DNA from: Geobacter sp.
Lineage (GTDB): Bacteria > Desulfobacterota > Desulfuromonadia > Geobacterales > Pseudopelobacteraceae
Direction of reading: 5' to 3'
Assembly (NCBI GenBank): GCA_003574895.1
Contig: PJFB01000003.1
Coordinates: forward strand, 414,806 to 478,805
DNA length: 64,000 nt
The translations under genes and the position numbers were made by a program. The notes beneath the pieces were generated by a model. The model did not search any database, was not told the DNA's origin, and saw nothing but the letters and a program-made list of their open reading frames with translations. The first letter of the stretch is position 1. Every line of letters starts with the position of its first letter. Below are positions 18,401 through 26,986 of the stretch, one piece after another.

Positions 18401-18953
18401 CAGCGGAGTTTTGGCCAGAAGTCAAGCTGGCCTGCTTAACCTTTGACTCCATCAATTTATTAATGAGGTCCTGCTCGACACGGGACGCCTTGCCTGCTTC
18501 ACCCTGTAGCAGCGCCGTAGCCTCGATGTCTTTATCAGCCATAGCCAAGCTAATGACTTTATCAAGCTGCGCCCCATATACTATTTTTGATTGTTTGAAT
18601 TCCTCGAATAACTTGCGACCTTCATCCGACAGAATAGTTTTTTCGAATTTATCCGAGCCATTATTTATAGCGTCCTTGAGCTCCTTGATACGCCCTGCGA
18701 ATCTATTCTTCTCTTCCGTGTTGTTCGCGGCGATCAAGTCGCGGATATTGACTCTGATTCTCTGAAATGAAATTGAGACGTCGGCCAGATCCCCCATTGG
18801 CACAGTTATCTTTTCGTACAGCTTAGTATCAGCCACATCAATTTTTTTGATGTCGTAGATGCCAATTCCGCCGATTATTGCGGCGATGATCGCAACCATG
18901 ATGAATCCGGTCAGCAGCTTACCCTTTAATGTCATTACATAAAACCACCGCAT
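15495..18953 (-). CDS. Methyl-accepting chemotaxis protein with about 14 HAMP-like repeats
   Basis: The 1152-aa receptor has a first helix (about 11-30), a four-helix-bundle-type periplasmic domain (30-188) with few features, and a second helix (about 191-212). A long cytoplasmic array follows: one canonical HAMP, then twelve alternating segments of the types [20 protein letters not shown] and [23 protein letters not shown], then a last HAMP-like unit. It ends in an MCP signalling hairpin with [22 protein letters not shown]. The repeat period is 91 residues (273 bp) per pair, with near-identical DNA between 17400-17620 and 17673-17893. The start ATG has GGAGG five bases upstream. Poly-HAMP arrays relay and convert signals; the ligand is unknown. 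Confidence 0.93.
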   Translation of the reverse strand: MRWFYVMTLKGKLLTGFIMVAIIAAIIGGIGIYDIKKIDVADTKLYEKITVPMGDLADVSISFQRIRVNIRDLIAANNTEEKNRFAGRIKELKDAINNGSDKFEKTILSDEGRKLFEEFKQSKIVYGAQLDKVISLAMADKDIEATALLQGEAGKASRVEQDLINKLMESKVKQASLTSGQNSADAKHATFMMALFLVGGIVLAVGLGIFIARIVMKQLGADPKLVGEVANLVAVGDLSRDIALQSGDSDSVMAAMKKMVDTVKALVTDAGMLSEAAIAGKLATRADASKHQGDFQKIVSGVNETLDAVIGPLNVAAEYVDRISKGDIPPKITDNYNGDFNEIKLNLNNCIDIMNGLLAETDKLVNATVAGHLATRGDAAQFAGGWGKLVGGVNDLCDAFVGPINVTAEYVDRISKGDIPPKITDNYNGDFNEIKLNLNNCIDTMSGLLAETDKLVKATVAGQLATRGDAAKFAGGWGKLVGGVNDLCDAFVGPINVTAEYVDRISKGDIPPKITDTYNGDFNEIKNNLNACIETMNDLLSETDKIVRAAADGELDQRANAGLFVGGWNKLVSGVNDTITNIVNPLMVTSDYVDKVSKGVIPPMITDEYKGQYNIIKGNLNAVVKMMNELLAETGKIIKAAADGELDQRANADLFNGGWNKLVAGVNDTITNIVNPLMVTADYVDKVASGIIPPTITDEYKGQYNIIKNNLNAVVKMMNELLQQTDIIIKAAADGELDKRANADLFVGGWNKLVAGVNDTVTNIVNPLMVTADYVDRISKGNMPPLITAEYKGQYNVIKTNLNVLVDATNKITAAAKEVASGNLMVELKERCGEDELMHALSGMVAKLVEVVNNVKLAADNVTVGSREMSASSQEMSQGATEQAAAAEQASSSMEQMSANIRQSADNASQTEKIAIKSADDAKEGGKAVAETVGAMKEIAGKISIIEEIARQTNLLALNAAIEAARAGEHGKGFAVVAAEVRKLAERSQKAAGEIGNLSASSVEVAERAGGMLARILPDIQKTSELVQEIGAASREQDTGAEQINKAIQQLDQVIQKNAGAAEEMSATAEELSSQAEQLQSVIDFFRVDAATGRHSSAAFKVQQKQLPVIAQSNGYHKGPQFKAKPAMIASNGGVNLHMGEYDNQDEAFEKF
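17400..17893. repeat. Near-identical 273-bp tandem repeats inside the chemoreceptor gene
   Basis: The DNA encoding one HAMP pair at 17400-17620 is repeated at 17673-17893 with only scattered mismatches. More diverged copies continue on both sides. The high DNA identity indicates recent duplication and a risk of copy-number change or assembly collapse. Confidence 0.8.
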
Positions 18954-19017
18954 ACGTACCTCCCTTTTTGTTAAGCTGATCGAACAGTTCGGCTGTTCCT
19001 AGTCCTGGGTTTCCCGA

Positions 19018-19632
19018 TTACACTCCCCTTGCATTTGTCGAAATATCGCTTCTGCACACGTTGCGCACGGTCTGTATGATCATTTCCTGGCAATCGGTGG
19101 TTATGGGTCCATCATGACCGGAATATATTTTCAGAATGTTCCGGCAGGCGATTTTAAACAGCGCCTCAACATAATCCGGTGAATAGGTCTCTCCGGGATT
19201 GCGTACCCGCAGCTGGGTATCGCCGCTGAAAAGTGCCTTTTCAGCCGGAGCATACAGGCAGATAGAGTCAGAGGAATGGCCAGGGGTATGCAGCACTTCA
19301 AGGACGTCGTCGCCCGCCTTGACAAGCTGGCCGTCACTGAGAAGACCGTCGATGCCGGGTCCGTCACTGAAGGCCAGTGCACGGGCCCTGTAACGTTTTT
19401 TTATGGCCATGACCGCGCCGGCATGATCGAAATGGTTGTGGGTCAGGATTACCTGCGCCACCGGGATCTTGCCGAAACCGGTGGCAAGGCGCTCTATCTC
19501 GTTGATAACAAACTCGTCGGTCCCTGGGTCTATGATGGTATTAATGTCGCCAATCCTGTTCCAGTCACCCAGCAGCAGATATGAATTGCAGCTATAGGAT
19601 TTATCGTTTTTTACCAAGGGTATGATTCTCAT
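19018..19632 (-). CDS. Metallo-beta-lactamase-fold hydrolase in a chemosensory operon
   Basis: The 204-aa protein has the full metal-binding set: THNHFDHAG, HTPGHSSDS, SGDT and a final SGHDGP. It resembles glyoxalase II-like or flavodiiron-like stand-alone MBL proteins. I placed the start at ATG 19632 (MRIIPLVKND) behind GGGAG; the frame extends another 68 codons, but that part overlaps the preceding gene. It begins six bases from the end of the CheR-like gene, so translation is probably coupled. Why a hydrolase sits between a methyltransferase and a receptor is not known; the substrate cannot be read from sequence. Confidence 0.85.
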   Translation of the reverse strand: MRIIPLVKNDKSYSCNSYLLLGDWNRIGDINTIIDPGTDEFVINEIERLATGFGKIPVAQVILTHNHFDHAGAVMAIKKRYRARALAFSDGPGIDGLLSDGQLVKAGDDVLEVLHTPGHSSDSICLYAPAEKALFSGDTQLRVRNPGETYSPDYVEALFKIACRNILKIYSGHDGPITTDCQEMIIQTVRNVCRSDISTNARGV

Positions 19633-19637
19633 GGCTG

Positions 19638-20246
19638 TTACTCCCCGATCTTCCTGTACAGCTGGGCATCCGGAACCACCTGGGTAAAGAGGTGCGCCAC
19701 CTCCTGCGGCAGTTTCTGGGTGTTCTCGGTTGCCAGGTATGCGCCTGGCGCCAAAGCTTGGTGGAACATCCTGAACACCTCGACCCGTTCGGCGTACTGG
19801 AAATGAAGCATGACGTTCTTGCAGACGATCAGGCAATAATCGCTGCCAACCGGTTTCAGCGAAAGCAAATCGTGATATTTGAAAGTCACCCTGTCCCGCA
19901 ACAGGCTGATCGCACGATAATGACCCGGCTTATCGGCCGGCTCGAAATATTTATTGAGCAGTTCAGGAGGAGTTCGTTGCAGTTCCTCGGCTGGATATAT
20001 CGCGGCAGTGACGATATCGCCGAAGTTATTGGCGCTGTCGTGATCGGTGGCCTCGATACGCAGGTTCTTGAAGCCGAACTGATTCATCCGTTCGGCCAGG
20101 ATCATGGCCATGGTCCAGGTTTCCTGCCCCAAGGCGCAACCCGCATCCCACACCTTGATGCGGCTGCGGCCGCTGGCGTAACGGATCATGTGCTCAGCTG
20201 CATGCTCCAGAGTCGGTTGATCCCGCATAAAGAAGGTAAAGGCCAT
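19638..20246 (-). CDS. CheR-like SAM methyltransferase lacking the N-terminal helical domain
   Basis: The 202-aa protein contains the CheR catalytic domain: VWDAGCALGQETWTMAM (SAM-binding loop), LRIEATDHD, and CKNVMLHF where CheR usually has CRNVLIYF. Standard CheR is about 280 aa with an N-terminal helical domain that contacts the receptor; here that part is missing. The ATG at 20246 has GAGGAG upstream and is preferred over a TTG 17 codons earlier. It is the first gene of the receptor operon and probably methylates the adjacent chemoreceptor. Confidence 0.8.
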   Translation of the reverse strand: MAFTFFMRDQPTLEHAAEHMIRYASGRSRIKVWDAGCALGQETWTMAMILAERMNQFGFKNLRIEATDHDSANNFGDIVTAAIYPAEELQRTPPELLNKYFEPADKPGHYRAISLLRDRVTFKYHDLLSLKPVGSDYCLIVCKNVMLHFQYAERVEVFRMFHQALAPGAYLATENTQKLPQEVAHLFTQVVPDAQLYRKIGE

Positions 20247-20299
20247 TTGTAAGCTCCTCGCAGACATCCTGTTTTGGAACAGTGGACCGAAAAGCAACT

Positions 20300-20629
20300 T
20301 ATCAGGTGACTAAACTCACCCACGTCAACAGTGCTTTCCACATTGCGTGCCATTGCCAGTAAACTGGTTTTATTAAACCTGGAGTTGTTGTTAATCAGAC
20401 AGTTAGAAAAACTGCTGGGTAGATGTTGGGATTACGCGGGCCAAGGCGTTCAATGTTGCATGCGACACTTTTGTATGATCGGTTACAACAGCGTGGCACA
20501 CTCAAAGTAAATTTCAGCATTTCATGGATGGGTGTTTAAAATGGCAGGCTGCAAGAAGGAAGCGGGGCGGGAGTGTGAGCGGGTACGGAAAACTACAACA
20601 AAGCGTTTGCATGCAACCGGGTCTGGAGA
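20300..20629. other. Intergenic gap upstream of the chemosensory operon
   Basis: This 330-bp gap separates two reverse-strand transcription units. It contains the palindrome TTGCATGCAA near 20608 and no convincing gene, terminator or promoter match. The promoter of the receptor operon must lie here but I cannot place it. Confidence 0.4.
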
Positions 20630-22318
20630 CTATTTTTGCAGCTTGCGATAGATGGTGCAGCGGCTGACTCCGAGCATTCGGGCGGCCTTGGTCTTGTTGC
20701 CACCCGCCTTTTCAATGGCTTCTTCATAACTCATCTTCTGATCCTGAACACGAGCAATTGTTTCCTCTGGCCATTCATGGCGGACAGAATTGATAAAATC
20801 CAGCGGCAGTTCCTGCACTGACACAATATCTGAACGGCTGAGGATTGCGGCATGTTCGATGATATGTTCCAACTCGCGCACGTTCCCTGGCCAGTTGTGC
20901 CGCATGAACAGCTTCATGACTTCATTGGAGACCGCGGAGAGCGGCTTTTTAAATTTCCGACTGAACTTTTCCAGAAAATGCTCCGTCAACAGAGGTATGT
21001 CATCACTGCGCTCTCTCAGTGGCGGGACAATAAGTCGGACAACATTCAAGCGGTAGTATAGATCATGGCGGAACGTGCCCAGCTTGACCTTTTCCGCCAG
21101 GTTCTGATTGGTGGCCGCAATGACCCGGACATCTACCTTGATCGGCGAGGAGTCCCCGACACGCTCGAACTCCTGCTCTTGGAGCACCCGCAACAATCTC
21201 ATCTGCATGGCAACGGATATGTCGCCGATCTCATCGAGAAATATGGTCCCGCCGTCGGCCTTCTGAAATCTCCCGATCTTGTTTTCCACGGCACCGGTAA
21301 AGGCGCCGCGCACATGGCCGAACAATTCGCTTTCCAGCAGATTTTCCGACAGCGCGGAACAGTTGACCTTTACGAACGGCTTGCCCTGTCTTTTGCCCTG
21401 GTGATGCAGCGCCGCGGCAACAAGCTCCTTGCCAGTGCCGCTTTCCCCATTGACCAGGACAGTTGTCTGCACATCGGCCAACGCCTCGATCAATGTGTAC
21501 ATCCGCTGCATTGCGATGTTGTTGCCGATAATGCCGCCATAAACGCTCTGGCGATTCAGCTGTTTTTCCAGGAAAGCAAGTTCGGTCTCGTCACGGATGA
21601 TGGCAACTGCTCCACTGGCGGTGCCGTCCTTCTCGATCACCGGGGATGCGCTGAAACTGATGACGCGCTTTACACCGCTCTTGTTGCAGCATTCGATACG
21701 ACGCACCGTGTAACGGACGCGGTCTCGAAGAACTGCTGCCAGGGTATTCCTGCAGACGCCCACACAACCGGATTCTATGTCCTGTAGCCGGCTCCCCAGG
21801 TGATGCGCCGCGTAACCGCACGCCCCCATGGCAGCCTCATTGACCTGTAGCAAACGGTTATCACGGTCTACCAGGATAATCCCATCGGAGGCATTATGAA
21901 AAATAGCGTCAAGGTGCGCATTTTTCCTCTCGATCTCCTCCACAAGCATTTTGCTGGCCAAGGCGCGCTTGGCTATACTGATAATCTGATGGGGGAAAAC
22001 AGGCTTGGTGAGATAGTCGAAAGCGCCCAACCTGAGCGCTTCAGCAGCAGACTCGATATCGGGATTGCCGGTAATCAGAACAACTTGGGCATTCTTGTCG
22101 TATTCGCGGATTTGCCGAAGAAGGTCGATGCCGGTTCCCTTGCCCAGATATATATCGACAACGACCAGATCGTATTTTTTTTCTATTAGATACTGTTCTG
22201 CCTCGCAAATGGTAGTGGCGCAATTAACGGCAAAACCTTCCCGCTCAAACATTATCTTGAGAAGATCCTGTATTGACTGTTCATCATCGACAATTAAAGC
22301 TAAAGGATTCGTGTTCAT
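20630..22318 (-). CDS. Sigma-54-dependent response regulator with inserted PAS domain
   Basis: The 562-aa protein combines a receiver (1-120; VDDEQS, phospho-Asp in VVVDIYLG, Lys in LTKPVF), a PAS domain (about 140-255; starts [26 protein letters not shown]), an AAA+ domain with Walker A GESGTGKE and intact GAFTGA loop, and a Fis-type HTH ending CTIYRKLQK. The extra PAS domain lets a second, cytoplasmic signal enter. It lies upstream of the chemosensory operon in the same orientation but about 380 bp away. Its kinase partner and target promoters are not evident. Confidence 0.92.
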   Translation of the reverse strand: MNTNPLALIVDDEQSIQDLLKIMFEREGFAVNCATTICEAEQYLIEKKYDLVVVDIYLGKGTGIDLLRQIREYDKNAQVVLITGNPDIESAAEALRLGAFDYLTKPVFPHQIISIAKRALASKMLVEEIERKNAHLDAIFHNASDGIILVDRDNRLLQVNEAAMGACGYAAHHLGSRLQDIESGCVGVCRNTLAAVLRDRVRYTVRRIECCNKSGVKRVISFSASPVIEKDGTASGAVAIIRDETELAFLEKQLNRQSVYGGIIGNNIAMQRMYTLIEALADVQTTVLVNGESGTGKELVAAALHHQGKRQGKPFVKVNCSALSENLLESELFGHVRGAFTGAVENKIGRFQKADGGTIFLDEIGDISVAMQMRLLRVLQEQEFERVGDSSPIKVDVRVIAATNQNLAEKVKLGTFRHDLYYRLNVVRLIVPPLRERSDDIPLLTEHFLEKFSRKFKKPLSAVSNEVMKLFMRHNWPGNVRELEHIIEHAAILSRSDIVSVQELPLDFINSVRHEWPEETIARVQDQKMSYEEAIEKAGGNKTKAARMLGVSRCTIYRKLQK

Positions 22319-22659
22319 TTCTGTCTGACCTTGTATTCATTTTTTAGAATTTATACTAGCGACATTAACTCTTGCAGTCTGTCAGGAAAACTTGATCGAA
22401 TATTAATTTGTCGTAAGCACCAGGAATGTAACAGAGTGGAATCGCAAGACTCATTCAGGGGCACAGCGACTGTTCGTCGAGGAAAAGAAATTTGCGGGGA
22501 ATTCAGAACATGCCGGCATTCCACCACGCCTATGGGGCAGATTGCGCATCATGGATATTGTCTGCCTGGTCAACCCTCAACAGCACAATGCCCCTGATCC
22601 ACTCGGTGGAAATCATTATGATTAATAATCACCTTGGACAACCGGATAATTTGTTTTAA
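22319..22659. other. Intergenic gap without recognised features
   Basis: No gene, terminator or palindrome of note was found in this 340-bp stretch between two reverse-strand genes. Short forward frames lack ribosome sites. Confidence 0.4.
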
Positions 22660-23244
22660 TCAAGCCTGTTCCGCACCATCAGAATTGTCGTGGTCGTGGT
22701 GCGCGCCACAGCAGTCCCTGTCGTGGCCGGCCGACAATTTGCGGATCAGCAGGGCCTCATTTTCCGAGATGCCAAGGGAGAGCAGGAAAGCGTGGTGCGC
22801 TTCCGGCTCGCGCCGTTCAAACTCCGTATGGAGCTGTTTCATGGCATTATCGTCCATACCTGCGGCGCGGAGCATCTCGACAAACATCTCCTTGTCCACC
22901 GTCGACTTCGGCCCCCCCTCCCCTTTAAGCCGCAACATGCCTGCCAGCAAACGCTGCTTGGCCTGCAACGCGCTGATCTCCTTCCCTATTTCATGCATGC
23001 GCCGTTGCAACACCGCGCTGGTGTCATCTCCTGCAGAGGCCAGCATGGTGCCGATCCCCACCAGGTCCACACCTGCCTGCCGCAGGGAGCAGATAGACTC
23101 CAGGCGTTGACGGTCTGCAGGCGAATAAAGGCGATAATTGGCTTCGCTCCGCCCCGATGGCGAAAGCAGTCCGATTTGGTCATAGTACAGCAGGGTGCTG
23201 CGCGACAGGCCGCTCAGGGCCGCCAGTTCTCCTATGCGATACAT
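22660..23244 (-). CDS. MerR-family transcription regulator
   Basis: The 194-aa protein starts with a classic MerR winged helix (MYRIGELAALSGLSRSTLLYYDQIGLL) and recognition wing (RLYSPADRQRLESI). A coiled coil (about 75-110) and a C-terminal domain follow, the latter reading MDDNAMKQLHTEFERREPEAHHAFLLSLGIS. The tail CCGAHHDHDN may bind a metal. I chose ATG 23244 because GGAGG lies five bases upstream. The small gene just before it encodes a protein like its C-terminal domain. The effector is unknown; a metal or a small amphipathic molecule is possible. Confidence 0.85.
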   Translation of the reverse strand: MYRIGELAALSGLSRSTLLYYDQIGLLSPSGRSEANYRLYSPADRQRLESICSLRQAGVDLVGIGTMLASAGDDTSAVLQRRMHEIGKEISALQAKQRLLAGMLRLKGEGGPKSTVDKEMFVEMLRAAGMDDNAMKQLHTEFERREPEAHHAFLLSLGISENEALLIRKLSAGHDRDCCGAHHDHDNSDGAEQA

Positions 23245-23263
23245 CACGTCCTCCATAAAGGGG

Positions 23264-23290
23264 CGCCCCCGGCTGAAGGCCGGGGGCGCT
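23264..23290 (-). terminator. Intercistronic GC-rich hairpin
   Basis: Perfect 11-bp arms GCGCCCCCGGC and GCCGGGGGCGC with a 5-nt loop lie between the small gene and the MerR gene. Read on the reverse strand it is followed by CCCCTTTAT, so it may partly terminate or stabilise the upstream message. Confidence 0.5.
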
Positions 23291-23295
23291 TTCGA

Positions 23296-23481
23296 TCATG
23301 CCTGTTTGTTGCGGATCTGGGCGATCCGTTCCGCCGGAAGGCCCAGCCACTCCAGAAAGGACTGGTGGCCTTGGGGGTTTTCTTCTTCGAACAACCGGTG
23401 CCATTTGTGCATTGCCGCATCGTCCAGGCCGATGGCCCTGAAACGTGCGACCCATTCCTCTACGCTCACGTTGTTTTTCAT
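23296..23481 (-). CDS. Small protein homologous to the MerR C-terminal domain
   Basis: The 61-aa product (MKNNVSVEEWVARFRAIGLDD...) resembles the C-terminal region of the adjacent MerR protein. Shared positions include LDDxAMxxxHxxFExExPxxHxxFLxxLGLxxxxIxxIR. ATG 23481 has GGGAG upstream; a longer frame exists but lacks one. The two genes form a probable operon. A natural reading is that the small protein competes for the same ligand or for the regulator itself. That is inference; I know of no characterised case. Confidence 0.65.
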   Translation of the reverse strand: MKNNVSVEEWVARFRAIGLDDAAMHKWHRLFEEENPQGHQSFLEWLGLPAERIAQIRNKQA

Positions 23482-23610
23482 TGCTCTGCTCCCTTCACAT
23501 TGTAATAGTCGTCGTGGCCATGACAAGGACAACGCTAAACCGTGAAGCCATAGTCGGGTCAAGAAAAAATGTTTACTGTAGCGGAAAGTTTATAACACTT
23601 GTTGCAAGCC

Positions 23611-24276
23611 TCAATTCTTGGTGGCGGTAAATTCGGTAATATTGCCCTTGGATTGATCAAACAGGTGGATTGTTTCAGAAACAGAATATTCGCCGGAAAA
23701 ATCCTGGCCTCCTCCGGTTATGGTCAGAACCGTACCAATCCTGAGATCGGGACTTCCGGCGGCCTTGCCGGTGCATTCAATAACCGGATCCACCATCTTC
23801 CGGGTCTCGGATAATTCGAAAAGATTATTACCGTAACTCAATGTCAAGGTACGTGGCTTTTTAAATCTCGATTGAATTTGCCCGCCCTTTAATTGGGAAT
23901 TGCCTGTAACCACAAAGGTGAGAACAGGCTGGCCGCCCTCGGGAAGTGTGGGAGACAACGATGTTATGACGCCTTCCGACAACTTGACAGCCCCAAAATA
24001 GAGACCGACTTTAGTCCCCAATTTCAGTAAATTACCTCCACTATACTTGAAATCCGGGACATTACCGACAATTCCCCAATTATTTAAGGTAATAACTGCG
24101 GTATCGGTGCTATCGACATATTTTACAGATATTATATCCGCTGAAACATCTGTACGCATCATGCTTTCTATTGACAAAGAGGGGCGGCCGGAAGAAAAAC
24201 CCGCCGCGCCGCAACACGTTATTATCGCAGAATAAAAACAGGCACAAAAAACAATGGAAAATACAACTCGTTTCAT
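23611..24276 (-). CDS. Secreted protein resembling phage tail hub / late control D domains
   Basis: The 221-aa protein has a signal peptide (MKRVVFSIVFCACFYSAIITCCGAA). Its middle (KLSEGVITSLSPTLPEGGQPVLTFVV) and end (PDLRIGTVLTITGGGQDFSGEYSVSETIHLFDQSKGNITEF) look like the paired beta domains of phage protein D / VgrG-type hubs, in shortened form. Those proteins are cytoplasmically assembled, so a signal peptide is unexpected. AAGGAG precedes ATG 24276. It is followed upstream in the same orientation by zinc-ribbon and SPFH genes. No other tail genes are present. The fold call is from pattern recognition only. Confidence 0.5.
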   Translation of the reverse strand: MKRVVFSIVFCACFYSAIITCCGAAGFSSGRPSLSIESMMRTDVSADIISVKYVDSTDTAVITLNNWGIVGNVPDFKYSGGNLLKLGTKVGLYFGAVKLSEGVITSLSPTLPEGGQPVLTFVVTGNSQLKGGQIQSRFKKPRTLTLSYGNNLFELSETRKMVDPVIECTGKAAGSPDLRIGTVLTITGGGQDFSGEYSVSETIHLFDQSKGNITEFTATKN

Positions 24277-24307
24277 GAAAACTCCTTTTTGAGGTATCAA
24301 CCTAACG

Positions 24308-25003
24308 CTATTTCGTAAAAAACCTTATTGCCCGAAGCACTATTTCAAAAAAATCAGGATCTTCGCTCCTCAAGACGCCACCATATTCATTGAAGACCGA
24401 ATTATCGGAAGACCATGGCGAATCTGCATTGGCACGGCGATTTCCCTGGAGCTGTTCGGCCTCTTCTTTTTTTAGCCGCTCCTGCCTTTCCTGGTCGAGC
24501 AGCTTTCCACCGGCTTTCATCCATTCAAAAAGGCGCCTGAGCTCGCCGCCGTCGAGCCAGACACCATGGTCTTTACAACGGTCAACAATTACGCCGCTCT
24601 TTGCCCCGAAGTTGACGCGGTTCATGATCTTTGCGCAGACCGGGCATTTGATGTAGGTAACGCCGTATTCACTGGATATCGCTGTGGCATTGAGGCTATC
24701 CAGCTGTTTTCTGTTGATTGTGAAAACATTGGACACTGTGGCCTGGAGAACCGCTTCCAGTTCACCCGGATCAAAAAAGAGCCCCAGGCACTGCTCGCAC
24801 CTTTCGATCAAGAATCTGCCGTCTATCTTCAAATCAATGGTTTCCAGGCCGATGCCGCACCTCGGGCAAAGGCGCTCCGATTCGCTTTCATGGGTCGTAT
24901 TGTAATGAACACCTTTAAGGTCGATATCATTGCGGCTTCCACAATATTCGCATTTGATCGAGTTTGGCGGCAGAGGTGCCGCGCAGTTGGAACAGTTAGC
25001 CAC
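24308..25003 (-). CDS. Zinc-ribbon protein with two zf-TFIIB-type modules
   Basis: The 231-aa protein has an N-terminal Cys4 ribbon (NCSNC ... KCEYC), then two longer zf-TFIIB modules: CPRCG...ERCEQCLGLFFDPGELEAVL and CPVCA...DRCKDHGVWLDGGELRRLF. A charged linker and a short hydrophobic end follow. I chose GTG 25003 since AGGAG lies five bases before it; a TTG 12 codons earlier has none. It follows the SPFH gene by about 60 bp in an operon. Similar zinc-ribbon/SPFH pairs occur in many bacteria, for example the Bacillus ydj genes linked to membrane stress. The role is unproven. Confidence 0.75.
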   Translation of the reverse strand: MANCSNCAAPLPPNSIKCEYCGSRNDIDLKGVHYNTTHESESERLCPRCGIGLETIDLKIDGRFLIERCEQCLGLFFDPGELEAVLQATVSNVFTINRKQLDSLNATAISSEYGVTYIKCPVCAKIMNRVNFGAKSGVIVDRCKDHGVWLDGGELRRLFEWMKAGGKLLDQERQERLKKEEAEQLQGNRRANADSPWSSDNSVFNEYGGVLRSEDPDFFEIVLRAIRFFTK

Positions 25004-25023
25004 GTTGACTCCTGTGGGGACCA

Positions 25024-25050
25024 GCTCCCCCTTTTCCAAAGGGGAGTGGC
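25024..25050. repeat. Intercistronic hairpin between SPFH and zinc-ribbon genes
   Basis: AGCTCCCCCTTTTCC and GGAAAAGGGG-type arms form an imperfect hairpin between the two genes. It may adjust the relative expression of the genes. Confidence 0.35.
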
Positions 25051-25063
25051 TTCAAAGCCTCAA

Positions 25064-26173
25064 TTATTTCGGCAACGGTGGTGGCGTTGCTTTGAGTAAC
25101 ACCTCAAATTCAGAGAAAAGTCCGGCCGCGTTCCACCCCTCCATCCCTTGCTTCCACATCAGGGTTTCCTTTGTTATGACGCCCTTTTGTATGTATGCGC
25201 GGATCGCGTCCTTATCAAAGGGCCCTGCCTGCTTGCCGTCTTTCCCAACAAAATACTTGCAATCCCCTTCCAAGGGCAGCGGAGGAGGCGATGATTCGGC
25301 TTGCGATGCCTCCGGAGCGTTTGCCACCATTTTGCCAAGCTGATTAGCCATGGCAAAGCCGATTCCCATCCCCACCCCGGCCGAAGCCTCTCCGCCCGGA
25401 TTTCTTGCCGCAGCTTCCATGGCGGTTGCACTCTGGTATTTCAGAAAATTGTCCAGGTTGCCAATGATCCCCATGCTGCTCTTTTTATCCAAGGCCTCTT
25501 CGACCTCCTGGGGAAGGGCAATATTCTCAACCAGAAGCTTTGTGACCTCAATGCCGTACTCCAGAAATTCGGGCGCAATCTTCCCGGTCAGGTAGTCAGA
25601 CAGTTCATTATAGCTTGCGGCCAGATCAAGAACCGGGATCTTGCTTTCCGCCAGCATGTCAGAGAACCTGGTCACTATCAGGTTCTTCAACTGCTCGGAG
25701 ACTTCCTCGATGGTAAAATGCCCACCCGTACCCACTATTTCCTTAATGAACCTGGATGGTTCACTTACCTTGACGACATAAGTTCCGTAAGCCCTCAACC
25801 TTACTGGCCCGAATTCCGGATCGCGCAGAATAACGGGATTTTTCGTCCCCCACTTGAGGTTCGTGAAATTTCTGGTGTTGACGAAATAGACCTCGGCCTT
25901 GAAGGGACTCTGGAACCCGTATTTCCACCCCAGGAGTGTGGACAGGACAGGGAGGTTTTGAGTTGTCAAGCGATGTTGCCCGGATGTGAATACATCGGCA
26001 ATCACACCCATGTTCACAAAGACGGCAACCTGTGATTGCCGCACGATCAGTTGCGCACCGTACTTGATCTCATTTTCATACCTTGGGAACCTCCAGACCA
26101 TTGTATCGCTGGAATCGTCGGTCCATTCGATTATATCCAGTAGTTCGGCTTTGGCCTTTTCCCATAAAGTCAT
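25064..26173 (-). CDS. SPFH-domain protein with C-terminal GYF_2 domain (YdjI/virion-core-like)
   Basis: The 369-aa protein begins with an SPFH/band-7-like domain of the virion-core type (VWRFPRYENEIKYGAQLIVRQSQ, about 20-215). A Gly/Ala-rich linker (GEASAGVGMGIGFAMANQLGKMV) follows, then a GYF_2/DUF4339 domain (KYFVGKDGKQAGPFDKDAIRAYIQKGVI...LMWKQGMEGW, about 305-355). The end PPPLPK is a Pro-rich motif. AGGAGG precedes the ATG. It is the first gene of a group with the zinc-ribbon and tail-hub-like genes. SPFH proteins scaffold membrane microdomains; a stress role is inferred. Confidence 0.8.
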   Translation of the reverse strand: MTLWEKAKAELLDIIEWTDDSSDTMVWRFPRYENEIKYGAQLIVRQSQVAVFVNMGVIADVFTSGQHRLTTQNLPVLSTLLGWKYGFQSPFKAEVYFVNTRNFTNLKWGTKNPVILRDPEFGPVRLRAYGTYVVKVSEPSRFIKEIVGTGGHFTIEEVSEQLKNLIVTRFSDMLAESKIPVLDLAASYNELSDYLTGKIAPEFLEYGIEVTKLLVENIALPQEVEEALDKKSSMGIIGNLDNFLKYQSATAMEAAARNPGGEASAGVGMGIGFAMANQLGKMVANAPEASQAESSPPPLPLEGDCKYFVGKDGKQAGPFDKDAIRAYIQKGVITKETLMWKQGMEGWNAAGLFSEFEVLLKATPPPLPK

Positions 26174-26211
26174 GGTGCCTCCTCCTGTTGGGTATTAGTC
26201 ACACCCAAAAG

Positions 26212-26793
26212 TCACCTTGTGGATTTTTTGTATTTTTCATAACAGCTCGGACATACCCCATGGCTGAAAAGAGCCTCTGAATGCTCTGTTATATAAGCTT
26301 CCAGCTGTTGCCAACTTTCCTTATCATCACGTATTTTTTTACAATACATACAGATAGGGATGATTCCTTTCAGTACACGGAGTTCGTTTTCCAGTTTAAG
26401 ACGCAAAGCTTCCTGGGCATCGACTCTTTCAGTCACATCGATGCAACTGCCAATATAGCCGGCAAATTCTCCATTATCGTTGTAATAGGGCACCCCTTTG
26501 TCAAATATCCACCGGTAGACTCCATCATATCGCATCAAGCGATACTCCATCTCGAAGATCTCACGGTTATTAAAACTATCCAGATAGATTTTGAGGCAGC
26601 GATCAAAGTCGTCCGGATGCACCCCTTCGGCCCAGCCATTGCCGTACTCTTGCTCCAGAGTTCGCCCCCTGAACGCAAGCCAGCGCTCATTGAAATAATT
26701 GCAAAGAGAGTCTGTATTGGCTCTCCAGATCAATATGGGAGCCTGTTCAACCAAAGCGCGGTATTCCGGTAATGTTAGCAAAATGTTGTCCAT
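26212..26793 (-). CDS. PAS domain protein with C-terminal Cys motif
   Basis: The 193-aa protein has one PAS/PAC domain (about 10-130; APILIWRANTDSLCNYFNERW ... GYIGSCIDVTERV) and a C-terminal segment ICMYCKKIRDDKESWQQLEAYI ... HGVCPSCYEKY. The CxxC pairs resemble a small zinc or redox site often attached to PAS and receiver domains in Geobacteraceae. Of two nearby ATGs, 26793 is eight bases from GGGAGG and preferred. No output domain is present, so it probably passes a signal by protein contact. Confidence 0.8.
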   Translation of the reverse strand: MDNILLTLPEYRALVEQAPILIWRANTDSLCNYFNERWLAFRGRTLEQEYGNGWAEGVHPDDFDRCLKIYLDSFNNREIFEMEYRLMRYDGVYRWIFDKGVPYYNDNGEFAGYIGSCIDVTERVDAQEALRLKLENELRVLKGIIPICMYCKKIRDDKESWQQLEAYITEHSEALFSHGVCPSCYEKYKKSTR

Positions 26794-26986
26794 AGACATC
26801 GCCTCCCGATATTCAATCACATCCTAGGTTAACCTATTATGGCCGGTTCACTGGTCCGTATCCGAATCAAGCAATTATCCAGAGGTCAGCCTAGGAAGCA
26901 GAATCTACGCGGCACAGGCGCAAGCCTTGAAAACATGCCGATTAATATGGTCTTTATTACACCTTGCAACATCAATGTCAATAATC

